From positions 124,001 through 188,000 of the forward strand of contig CABSIK010000004.1 in NCBI GenBank assembly GCA_902477755.1: a stretch of 64,000 nt of DNA, given 5' to 3'. Below the pieces are notes generated by a model. It was given only the letters and a program-made list of their open reading frames with translations. It was not told where the DNA came from and did no database searches. Position 1 is the first letter of the stretch, and every line of letters begins with the position of its first letter. This document shows positions 53,676 to 60,928 of the stretch, one piece after another. The position numbers were made by a program, and so were the translations under genes. The DNA is from an uncultured Clostridia bacterium (GTDB taxonomy: Bacteria > Bacillota > Clostridia > Lachnospirales > Anaerotignaceae).

Positions 53676-53972
53676 TTGGTCAGATTTGGTGTCCCAAAAT
53701 AGAAGAAATTAGACATATCTTTTGGGAGTATGTCTAAAATGGGATAGAACCAGTGTTTTCAAGGCTTTCAGGGCACTTTGCTATGTAAGATCTGACCAAG
53801 TTTAGGAGGATTGGGTTGAACCCATATCCGACGAAACAGTCTGCGCAGGCATGGGAGCGACATTCTCTGAGGAGAAGGGCAAATACAGAGAAAAGTGTGT
53901 ATTTTCAATGGCGTGATGTATTTGCCCTTTTGGACCAATACATTTCGGTACTTGTCCAGAGTGGGCAAATAC
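53676..53972. other. Origin-like block of inverted repeats and iterons
   Basis: The gap between two minus-strand genes holds ordered structure. Outer arms TTGGTCAGAT (53676-53685) and ATCTGACCAA (53790-53799) are perfect inverted repeats enclosing a hairpin TTAGACATA (53709-53717)/TATGTCTAA (53729-53737). To the right are three copies of GGGCAAATAC: 53877-53886, 53918-53927 (inverted) and 53963-53972, spaced 41 and 45 bp. The block is immediately 3' of the primase-like gene, where SaPI-type satellites place their replication origin. An operator or an oriT are alternatives. Confidence 0.5.
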
Positions 53973-54006
53973 GGATATGTTTTGATTTTATTGCTTTTTT
54001 ATGGTA

Positions 54007-55836
54007 TTAGCCCTTATCATCTGGAGATATTCGGACAGCATACCATTTTTTCGGACGAAAGCCTTGAGAGAAGATTTTTATACGCTCATCTTTTTTCAGA
54101 TCTTCTTTAGCTCGGCGCAGAGTTTTCTCTTTGATACCCATAGCTTTTGCGGTTTCATCCATTTCAGAAACTTCTTTTTGCCCGTTTTTTAGAAAATCCA
54201 ATATAAATTCTTTTGCTTCTTCTCGCAAAGGTGCTTGACGGACAGAATAGTCAACCTCTGTGATAAATTCTCTGTCTTTTTTATGGGTATACTCTCGAAA
54301 AATAATTTTCTCGTCGTCCAAAGAGAATAGAACCGTATCGCCTGTGACACCATAATTACATTTTTCGTGGGAAATATAACGGATTCCGCGTTCTTTGGTT
54401 TCGCCTACCATTAAAACGCTTCTGGAAATATCCCAGATATCAGCACTGTCTGCAATGCGTTTTCTGCTCCAGAGACCAGACTGTTTATTGCTATGGACAA
54501 TGATCAGGAAGGTGCAGTCATATTTTTCACCCAGACCAATCAAAGGGCGCATATAGGTGCGCATTGCGTTTCTATCGCACATTTTGACGTAGGGAGGTAC
54601 AAATGCCTGCAAAGGATCGAAAATGACCAGAACAGGGCTGTACTTTGCAATGAGTTTTTCTAAAAAATCGCTGTCGAAACGAATATGTTGAAAGCGATCA
54701 TCAGAAATACTGATGGAAAAGATATTTGCTAAGTTGGCTCCATTTTTTCTCAGCCTTCGTTTCAGCGTATATTCAAAGGAATCTTCGGCAGAAAAGAATA
54801 GAACATTCTGCCCATGATATTGCTGTGTGGGTTCCGCAATGGATTCTTTTATAAGAAAGCAGGGTCTTCCGATGCTGATACTTGCAGCAATTTCACACCA
54901 AATAGAAGTTTTGCCGCTGCCGCCATCACCTGCCATAGTGGTAATGCTTCTTTTGGGGATGTAGTGCGGTATCAGCCACTCGAGTTCTTTTTCTTCGGCG
55001 TTTTCCATGGCTGTCAGTTCCAGAGAATCATCAATGCTGCTTTTGGTGTTTTTCTGATTTTTGCTTTCTGCGTTTTCAATGAGCCGAAGGAGATCTTCTT
55101 TTGTATGTCCATCTTGTATGTAATCGCTGACATCACCTTTGGGAATGGTAGAAGTGTTTATGATTTTAACGCTTTTCGCAAGACCTTCCAAATCTTTTGA
55201 AACCCTTGCTGCCAGAGCTTGTCCGGGTTCATCATAATCGGGCAGAATTACAACATCCGCATTTTTGAAATAGGAAGCATAGGAGGAGTTCCAGTCATTG
55301 GCGCTTCCTGCCGTTGTGGCATCCAATCCTAGACTTTCTAAGGTCAGGACGTCTTTTTCGCCTTCCGCATAGAATATTTTTTTGCAGGCAGAAACAGCTT
55401 TGCATAGCTGTGGAAGATGAAAAAGCGTTTTATGGTTTCCACTCAATCCGTAAAGAAAGGATTCTGTTTCTTGCGCATAGACACCCATAAGCATATCCTT
55501 GTTTTGAAATCTTATTTTTTCGTAGAGATAGTTCCCGTTTTCGTCGGTGTATTTATATATGGCAGCGATACGTTGTCCACGGCGTTTTTCTAATTTTTCA
55601 ATATAACTTTGTTCTCTGGGCTGATCGAACAAATCCGAAAAAGTCAGACCCACTGCAGCCAGAATATCTTCGGATTTGCAGCCTGCAAAGCAGTGCAGGA
55701 GGATTTTATTGCCGATTTTGTCAATAGAAAGGCTGGCTTTTTTATCAGGATGGCAAGGGCATTGGCACATAGCCCTGTTGCTGTCCCTCATTTTTACACC
55801 ACCAAAGAGCCCCAGAAAATCTTGATAGTCCATCAT
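54007..55836 (-). CDS. CHC2-primase / TOPRIM / RepA-like ATPase
   Basis: The protein has 609 residues. The N-terminal zinc finger CQCPCHPDKKASLSID with HCFAGCKSEDIL (about 22-60) is of the CHC2 primase type. A TOPRIM-like segment carries KIFYAEGEKDVLTLES and VVILPDYDEPGQALAARVSK (about 150-220). A RecA-like helicase/RepA domain follows, with Walker A MAGDGGSGKTSIWCEIAAS near residue 302 and LVIFDPLQAF near 405. The C-terminus may be a winged helix (MDETAKAMGIKEKTLRRA). This is a primase-helicase that could start replication of the excised island at the adjacent iteron block. Combined primase and helicase parts recall Pri-Rep proteins of satellites. Confidence 0.85.
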   Translation of the reverse strand: MMDYQDFLGLFGGVKMRDSNRAMCQCPCHPDKKASLSIDKIGNKILLHCFAGCKSEDILAAVGLTFSDLFDQPREQSYIEKLEKRRGQRIAAIYKYTDENGNYLYEKIRFQNKDMLMGVYAQETESFLYGLSGNHKTLFHLPQLCKAVSACKKIFYAEGEKDVLTLESLGLDATTAGSANDWNSSYASYFKNADVVILPDYDEPGQALAARVSKDLEGLAKSVKIINTSTIPKGDVSDYIQDGHTKEDLLRLIENAESKNQKNTKSSIDDSLELTAMENAEEKELEWLIPHYIPKRSITTMAGDGGSGKTSIWCEIAASISIGRPCFLIKESIAEPTQQYHGQNVLFFSAEDSFEYTLKRRLRKNGANLANIFSISISDDRFQHIRFDSDFLEKLIAKYSPVLVIFDPLQAFVPPYVKMCDRNAMRTYMRPLIGLGEKYDCTFLIIVHSNKQSGLWSRKRIADSADIWDISRSVLMVGETKERGIRYISHEKCNYGVTGDTVLFSLDDEKIIFREYTHKKDREFITEVDYSVRQAPLREEAKEFILDFLKNGQKEVSEMDETAKAMGIKEKTLRRAKEDLKKDERIKIFSQGFRPKKWYAVRISPDDKG

Positions 55837-55850
55837 GTCCTCACCGCCTT

Positions 55851-56084
55851 CTAAAGTATAATCGGACGGATTTTTCCGGATTCGGGTTCGGGCATCTGCC
55901 GATCTCCGTGCTGGAAGAAATTTTCTACATCTTCCATGGAAACTAAGCGTTTATTGCCAATCATAATACTGGGAATCCGTCCATCCAGAACCAACCTACG
56001 GAAAGCTGTCATGGTAATGGCTGTGTTTGGGTCGGTTTCTTTGATTTCTGCGTAGGCTTCTGAAATTAGTCTCATTCTTCTCAT
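55851..56084 (-). CDS. Excisionase-like helix-turn-helix protein
   Basis: This 77-residue protein has the DNA-binding domain of HTH_17/Xis type: TAFRRLVLDGRIPSIMIGNK, then RLVSMEDVENFFQ. GAGGTGAT precedes the start. It lies 14 bases ahead of the primase-like gene and is transcribed with it. In satellites an AlpA/Xis-like protein at this position controls excision and expression of the replication genes. Confidence 0.75.
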   Translation of the reverse strand: MRRMRLISEAYAEIKETDPNTAITMTAFRRLVLDGRIPSIMIGNKRLVSMEDVENFFQHGDRQMPEPESGKIRPIIL

Positions 56085-56099
56085 ATCATCACCTCGAGG

Positions 56100-56309
56100 T
56101 TAAAATTCGTTTTCTATAATTTGGCAGATTTGAACTCCTAACCCATTTGCCAATTTGGCTGCAGTCTTTGGTTCGCAGGTTCCTCTCCCCAAAATGGTAC
56201 TGATGTTTTGACGGCTGATCCCACTTTTTTCAGCCAAAGCAGTTTTGGTCATATTCCGTTCGCTCAGTATAAGTTCTATTTTTCTTCTGTTGATTTTCAA
56301 AAGAAACAC
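56100..56309 (-). CDS. Small XRE repressor (Cro-like)
   Basis: A protein of 66-69 residues consisting of little more than one Cro/C1 helix-turn-helix: KIELILSERNMTKTALAEKS, then GISRQNISTILGRGTCEPKT. It diverges from the larger XRE gene at 56434, and three matching palindromes lie between them. GTG 56309 is the first possible start, but TTG 56300 gives better spacing from GGAAAGGA and may be the real one. A Cro-type partner in a lysis/lysogeny-like switch is likely. Confidence 0.75.
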   Translation of the reverse strand: MFLLKINRRKIELILSERNMTKTALAEKSGISRQNISTILGRGTCEPKTAAKLANGLGVQICQIIENEF

Positions 56310-56322
56310 ATCCTTTCCAGAT

Positions 56323-56389
56323 ATTCGTTTGAATATATATTAAGATATTCGGACGAATGTGTCAATAAATTTTAATAATTCACTTGAAT
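56323..56389. promoter_or_regulatory. Three matching 12-bp operators between divergent repressors
   Basis: ATTCGTTTGAAT (56323-56334), ATTCGGACGAAT (56347-56358) and ATTCACTTGAAT (56378-56389) all fit ATTCR-NN-YGAAT with symmetrical outer ATTC/GAAT arms. Three operators between divergent repressor genes follow the plan of temperate-phage control regions. Start-to-start spacings are 24 and 31 bp. Confidence 0.7.
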
Positions 56390-56433
56390 GTTTTTGAAAA
56401 GAATGATACTGTAGTGTCAGGAGGCGAAAGCAG

Positions 56434-57018
56434 ATGAATGATTACGGAAAAAATATTAAAAACGCAAGAAAAAAGGCGGGTTTGACACAAAAAGAACTTG
56501 CAGAAGCATCGGGTGTTGCGAAAGTTACCATTCAGCAATATGAAACAGGAAAGAGACAGCCAAGACTGGAACAATTAAGTATGCTTGCGGAAGCAATGAA
56601 AGTTCATATGGATGAACTGTTGGGAACGAAACCACTGCCGTCGAAAGAGGTTGTTATAAATGAGGGGAGTTTGTCTGAATATACCAAGATGGAGGACGGA
56701 GCAGAAATAGAAAGCATGGCAGCGTTCTTCTTTTTGGATGAATTGGGCTATAAGATGTTTAATGACCCTCGTATAGACGATAAAGCCTGTGAGGATGCTG
56801 CGAACCAAAGAATTTTATATGATTGCAGAGATAACAAAGCATATTCTGTTACCTGGGAGGAATTGGAGAAGGTACGAGAGAATGTGATGTCTTATGCAAA
56901 ATTTCAGATGAATGAATTGCTTATGCATGCTAAAATTGCAGATGCAGAAGAATTTCTGGATGAACTGCGTGAGTGGAAAGTAATTCCTCCGCGGCAGGAG
57001 GCTCAGAAAGGAAAATAA
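56434..57018 (+). CDS. XRE-family repressor of the island
   Basis: The protein has 194 residues. The N-terminal Cro/C1 domain is strong: IKNARKKAGLTQKELAEASG, then VAKVTIQQYETGKRQPRLEQ. The C-terminal part is acidic and helical and may sense an inducer or an antirepressor; no RecA-cleavable peptidase motif (Ser-Lys dyad with Ala-Gly site) is visible. This resembles Stl-type repressors, which are released by helper-phage proteins rather than by SOS. AGGAGG precedes the ATG. The integrase gene follows after 33 bases. Confidence 0.82.
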   Translation: MNDYGKNIKNARKKAGLTQKELAEASGVAKVTIQQYETGKRQPRLEQLSMLAEAMKVHMDELLGTKPLPSKEVVINEGSLSEYTKMEDGAEIESMAAFFFLDELGYKMFNDPRIDDKACEDAANQRILYDCRDNKAYSVTWEELEKVRENVMSYAKFQMNELLMHAKIADAEEFLDELREWKVIPPRQEAQKGK

Positions 57019-57051
57019 GCAAGATTAGAATAAACGAAAGGAGGGGTTTTT

Positions 57052-58428
57052 ATGGCATCGATCAGAAAACGAGGAGATACTTATCAGATTCGAGTATCTG
57101 TAGGATACGATGTTCATGGCAGGCAGATTATCAAAACCAAAACATGGAAACCGGAACCGGGATGGACAGGAAGACGTATTGAAAAGGAACTAAATAAAGC
57201 TGCTGTGCGATTTGAAACAGATGTGACAACGGGTCATTATGTAGATGGTTCTATTCGATTTGAAGAATTTGCGGAAAAATGGATGAAGGAATATGCAGAG
57301 AAGAACCTTAGACCCAAAACCATTGCACGGTATCAGATGCTGCTCAGCAGAATTTATCCGGCAATTGGTCATATCAAATTGGAACAGCTGCAGCCACTGC
57401 ATTTGATGGGATTTTATAACAATCTGGGTGAAGCCGGTATCAAAAGAGCTGAAATATGTCAGCCACTGGTGGATATTGACATGGAAAGGAAGAAGCAGAA
57501 TATAGCAAAGACAGAGCTTGCCCAAAAATCAGGTGCATCATATTCTTCCGTAGTCAATGCCTGTAAGGGATTGAATATCCGTCGTGACAGTGCGGAAAAG
57601 ATTGTGAAGGCGCTGGGATTACAATGGCAAAAAAGCTTTCAGATCATTAAGAACCAAGAAAAATTATCCAGCAGTACAGTTGCCCAGCACCATCGTTTGA
57701 TTTCTTCTATTATGGAGTCAGCAGTCAAATGGGGTTATGTATTGGATAATCCCTGTCGTAGAGTGCAGTCTCCCAAAGTTACAACAAAAAAAGGCGTGAC
57801 ACTGAGCAGTGAAGAAACCATTCGTATGTTTTCTTGTCTGGCAGATGCACCTGAAAAATATCGGACGGCGATTACGGTTCTAGTATATACAGGTTTGCGG
57901 AAAGGCGAGTTATGTGGGCTGAAATGGACAGATATCGATTTTGCGAAGGGAATTCTGAATGTAAATGGTGGACTGGAATACCTACCGTCTATTGGTCTGT
58001 ATCAGGAGGCGCCAAAGACGGAAAATGGGAAAAGATCTATCAAATTGCCAAAAACAGCATTATCTGTTTTGAGAGAACATAAATGTTTGCAGACAGAAGA
58101 TAGATTAAAATTGGGTGACAGATGGAAAGATACAGGATATGTATTTACCAAATGGGATGGTTCTCCCATGCACCCTGACAGCCTGTACCAGTGGTTCAGT
58201 AATTTTGTAAAACGAAATGATTTGCCGCCTATTACCCTCCATTCTTTACGTCATACAAACGCCAGTTTGATGATTGCCAATGGCATTGATTTGGCGACAG
58301 TATCCAAACGCCTTGGTCATGCGGACACCTCCATTACAGCGAGAATATATACCCATGCCATTAAAGAGGCAGATGCGGTTGCGGCAGACGCATTGGAAAA
58401 TCTCTTTTTGAGAGACAAAAAAGCCTGA
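57052..58428 (+). CDS. int: Tyrosine integrase with inserted helix-turn-helix domain
   Basis: This site-specific recombinase should insert and excise the island. The 458-residue protein has an arm-binding-like N-terminus (MASIRKRGDTYQIRVSVGYD), a core-binding SAM-like domain and a catalytic domain with Arg283 (TGLRKGELCGLKW), His397-x-x-Arg400 (LHSLRHTNASL), the LGHADTSI box and nucleophile Tyr433. Between residues about 141 and 191 the core-binding region is interrupted by a Cro-like helix-turn-helix (KTELAQKSGASYSSVVNACK). This makes the protein longer than usual (about 390 residues). It ends 80 bases before attR. Ribosome site AAAGGAGGGG. Confidence 0.92.
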   Translation: MASIRKRGDTYQIRVSVGYDVHGRQIIKTKTWKPEPGWTGRRIEKELNKAAVRFETDVTTGHYVDGSIRFEEFAEKWMKEYAEKNLRPKTIARYQMLLSRIYPAIGHIKLEQLQPLHLMGFYNNLGEAGIKRAEICQPLVDIDMERKKQNIAKTELAQKSGASYSSVVNACKGLNIRRDSAEKIVKALGLQWQKSFQIIKNQEKLSSSTVAQHHRLISSIMESAVKWGYVLDNPCRRVQSPKVTTKKGVTLSSEETIRMFSCLADAPEKYRTAITVLVYTGLRKGELCGLKWTDIDFAKGILNVNGGLEYLPSIGLYQEAPKTENGKRSIKLPKTALSVLREHKCLQTEDRLKLGDRWKDTGYVFTKWDGSPMHPDSLYQWFSNFVKRNDLPPITLHSLRHTNASLMIANGIDLATVSKRLGHADTSITARIYTHAIKEADAVAADALENLFLRDKKA

Positions 58429-58507
58429 AATTTACTCCGTAATGGACAAATAATGGACAAAATCAAAAAATAAATCCTTTCTATAAAAATAAAAACCCCA
58501 AAAAATG

Positions 58508-58562
58508 TGATATTTTCAGGGTTTTCTATATTTCTTATCTTTTAATATCTCCGATTCACATA
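58508..58562. repeat. attR, right direct repeat of the island
   Basis: It contains the last six codons and stop of the minus-strand gene 58542-59063 and the segment downstream of it. Arms AAAACCC/GGGTTTT in and next to it (minus strand) can form that gene's terminator. The match to 45058-45112 defines the element ends. Confidence 0.8.
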
Positions 58563-59063
58563 ATCATCAATGACGGATTTGCGGCTTTCCTCCTGAAACA
58601 CCCCTTCTTCCCGCAGACACTTCAATATAAGTGTGCTGGTGGAGTGGAGGATGATGCCTTCTTCCTCTATGACGATTTCAAAGAGCTTTCCTTTGAGGAA
58701 TTTACTGCGAATTTTGATGAAATAGGCTTCTACCCCTTTATAGTCCAGCATCCGCAGGGCTGTCAGGGTGGCCTTATCTTTTTTGCTGTAATAATAATTG
58801 CTCTTTTCCATATAATCCCGTTTCAGTTCGTATTCCATGTCACGGGTGGTGCTGACTGTTTTCATTTCCTTTGCCAAGGCGTTGTAATACTGGTAGTTGA
58901 ACAACGCTTTTTCCAAAGTATCCATGTTGCGAAAGGGGCCGATGTTGCCATAGATCACGGCTTCGTAATTGCGCTGCAAATATTCCCGTTTGGTCATATC
59001 GCCCTTGGCATACTGGTCGATCAAACTTTGGCGGTATTTGAAATATTTTTGTATGGCATTCAT
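58542..59063 (-). CDS. Conserved protein of unknown function, island target gene
   Basis: This 173-residue, helix-rich charged protein (MNAIQKYFKYRQSLIDQYAK) has conserved-looking blocks such as NYEAVIYGNIGPFRN and LKCLREEGVF. I recall it only as a clostridial conserved hypothetical family (possibly DUF6648). The start at 59063 is chosen because GAGG precedes that ATG; an upstream in-frame codon at 59087 is less likely. Its 3' end is the integration site of the island, and the coding sequence remains intact because the element restores the last codons. Confidence 0.75.
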   Translation of the reverse strand: MNAIQKYFKYRQSLIDQYAKGDMTKREYLQRNYEAVIYGNIGPFRNMDTLEKALFNYQYYNALAKEMKTVSTTRDMEYELKRDYMEKSNYYYSKKDKATLTALRMLDYKGVEAYFIKIRSKFLKGKLFEIVIEEEGIILHSTSTLILKCLREEGVFQEESRKSVIDDYVNRRY

Positions 59064-59144
59064 GAATCCAACCTCTTTCCCAGCCATTCCCTATGGTGTG
59101 ACCCCGTCTGTCCTGTTACAATGAACAAAAAAGGGGAGGGTTTT

Positions 59145-59564
59145 ATGGCAACATTTTTGGAGTATTATGAGCGGGAGATCATGTCCCGCCTGACCACAGC
59201 AGACCTGATACTGAAAACCGGACAGGAGCCTTATGACTTGGCGCAGGTGCTTTTCTGCCTGCAATTATCGAAAGAACAAGCGGAGGGTCTGTTGGAAACA
59301 GCCCTTGTCATGGGCATTACACGGAGCCAGTTCCTTTCGCTGCTTCAAAAGGGTGACAGCGTCATCTGTCGGATGTTCCAGCGAGAACTTCGCTGCGGTT
59401 TGCCTGCTGCTTACACACCGGCACAAATTTCCTACATCTATGATCTTGACTTAGAGCAGGTGGAGCAGGCAGCAGAACAGACGGGGCTCAATCCCTGTAA
59501 AGGGAAAAGCCTGCCTCGTCTGTTTTCCGCCATTGATCTTAGTCGTACACAGTACTGGTTCTAA
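59145..59564 (+). CDS. Protein of unknown function
   Basis: This 139-residue acidic, mostly helical protein starts MATFLEYYEREIMSRLTTAD. I see no known domain. The middle part (QLSKEQAEGLLETALVMGI) and the later TPAQISYIYDLDLEQVEQAA could be two related helical repeats. GGGGAGGG precedes the ATG. Its last 26 bases overlap the convergent DJ-1 family gene. It diverges from the island target gene, with a short shared upstream region. Confidence 0.6.
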   Translation: MATFLEYYEREIMSRLTTADLILKTGQEPYDLAQVLFCLQLSKEQAEGLLETALVMGITRSQFLSLLQKGDSVICRMFQRELRCGLPAAYTPAQISYIYDLDLEQVEQAAEQTGLNPCKGKSLPRLFSAIDLSRTQYWF

Positions 59565-60087
59565 GGCTGTCAGCCACTTCTTTGCCAGCCAGTGCTTCCA
59601 CCAGTGTCAGAGCGAAAGTCATGGCTGCGCCGGGACCTTTGCCGGTGATGACATTGCCGTCACGGCATACTTTGTCAGCAACAGGCGTTGCACCCATGAG
59701 ACGATCTTCCATACCGGGATAAATGGTGGCTTTTTTGCCCTGCAAAATGCCCAGATGTCCCAGTACCATGGGAGCGGCACAAATAGCACAGACAAATTTG
59801 CCTTCTTCATGGAATTTCAGCAGGAGTTTTCCCAGTGCTTCGTTGTCCTGCAGATGCTGAGCGCCGGGCAGTCCGCCGGGAAGGATCAGCATATCCGCTT
59901 CGGATGCCACTTTTTCGTCAAAGAGCATGTCCGCACGATAAGTAACGCCGTGGGAACCTGTTACAGACAGTGTGCCGGCAAGAGAAACGAATTTCGCGTC
60001 TAAGCCGGCTCTGCGCATGAAGTCCAAGGGTGTGACAGCTTCCATTTCCTCAAAGCCTTCTGCCAGAAAAATCAATGCTTTTTTCAT
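59539..60087 (-). CDS. DJ-1/PfpI (ThiJ) family protein
   Basis: This 182-residue protein has the DJ-1 fold. A Glu lies in FLAEGFEEMEAVTPLDF near residue 15, and the nucleophilic-elbow Cys in KFVCAICAAPMVLG near residue 103. The C-terminal segment GKGPGAAMTFALTLVEAL is typical of the YajL/ThiJ branch. Members act on oxidised or glycated molecules or as chaperones; the true activity here is undefined. Its 3' end overlaps the neighbouring gene. Confidence 0.9.
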   Translation of the reverse strand: MKKALIFLAEGFEEMEAVTPLDFMRRAGLDAKFVSLAGTLSVTGSHGVTYRADMLFDEKVASEADMLILPGGLPGAQHLQDNEALGKLLLKFHEEGKFVCAICAAPMVLGHLGILQGKKATIYPGMEDRLMGATPVADKVCRDGNVITGKGPGAAMTFALTLVEALAGKEVADSLRTSTVYD

Positions 60088-60254
60088 GTGAAAAACACCT
60101 CCGTCACTGTTTTGATCATAACCTAATATTTTTTTACTGATTTTATTATATGCGTTTTTTCACTTTTTTTCAATGGAACAAAAAGTAGAGTGGTTCCCAT
60201 GGATTGACAGGGCAGGCTGCGAGAGGGTATCCTAAGGGAAAAAGGAGGCGTATT

Positions 60255-60719
60255 ATGGAAATCGAACGGAAGTTTTTGACAAAGGAAGTGCCTTTTTCTC
60301 TGGCAGATTTTCCATCACGGAAAATTTCCCAGTGTTATATCAGCATGTCCCCTACCATCCGTCTGCGGCAGTTGGATGAGCGCTATATCCTGACGGTAAA
60401 GGGAAAAGGACTGCTGGCGAAAGAGGAGTTTGAGCTGGATATCACCAAAGAGGAGTATGACCATCTGCTGACCAAGGCAGAAAGTCCAGCTGTGGAAAAA
60501 GTGCGGTATCTGGTGCCTTTGGAGGGCGGCTTGACGGCAGAAGTGGATGTGTACGAAGGAAAGCTGGCAGGGCTTATGACCACAGAAGTGGAATTTCCTA
60601 CGCTGGAGGAAGCGGAAGCATACGAACCGCCTTTCTGGTTTGGGAAAGATGTATCTTTTGACCATCGGTATAAAAACACCAGTCTGTCTTTGTACGGCAT
60701 ACCGGAAGAACAGGAATGA
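60255..60719 (+). CDS. CYTH domain protein
   Basis: This 154-residue protein is a single CYTH domain, shown by the start MEIERKFLTKEV (ExExK-type signature), the ISMSPTIRLRQLDERYILTV strand pair and later charged strands EVDVYEGKLAGL and VEFPTLEEAEAY. The tunnel-fold family hydrolyses triphosphates (inorganic triphosphatase, thiamine triphosphatase) or makes cAMP. Size suits a triphosphatase, but substrate is not predictable. AAAGGAGG precedes the ATG. Repeat copy G follows directly. Confidence 0.88.
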   Translation: MEIERKFLTKEVPFSLADFPSRKISQCYISMSPTIRLRQLDERYILTVKGKGLLAKEEFELDITKEEYDHLLTKAESPAVEKVRYLVPLEGGLTAEVDVYEGKLAGLMTTEVEFPTLEEAEAYEPPFWFGKDVSFDHRYKNTSLSLYGIPEEQE

Positions 60720-60731
60720 AAAAGTGCTGTT

Positions 60732-60845
60732 AGGGGCATCTTCATAAGAAAACAAAGCAAGCTGGAATCCTTGGTTTCATAAGGATTTCAGCTTGCTTAT
60801 TTTTTCTGAAATTTTATTTTGTATGTTTTCTTAAGTGGAATCTGC
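60732..60845. repeat. Intergenic palindromic repeat, copy G (short form)
   Basis: Begins AGGGGCATCTTCATAAGAAA, same orientation as copy D, and ends GTTTTCTTAAGTGGAATCTGC. The central hairpin pairs AAGCTGGAATCCTT with AAGGATTTCAGCTT. It probably ends the CYTH transcript. Confidence 0.8.
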
Positions 60846-60928
60846 TTTTATGCAGCCTTTTTTTCGTTCTTTTTTCTTTTCTCCGGGCATAGACTGTATC
60901 GGAAAGACAAGCAAAGGGGAGAAGAAAC

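Larger units (their letters stand above)
45058..58562. mobile_element. Integrated island (satellite/PICI-like or IME) carrying a defence cargo
   Basis: The 13.5-kb segment is bounded by a 55-bp direct repeat (52 of 55 bases alike by my alignment). An integrase gene ends 80 bases from the right copy. Its genes have a visibly more A+T-rich codon use than the flanks. Right half: integrase, repressor, operators, a second repressor, excisionase-like protein, primase/ATPase, iteron block and a possible replication protein. Left half: small helix-turn-helix protein, two cytosine methyltransferases, a nuclease and a zinc-hook ATPase. Structural, packaging, relaxase and type IV secretion genes are absent. 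This fits a phage satellite or a minimal integrative element that relies on a helper. Confidence 0.8.
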
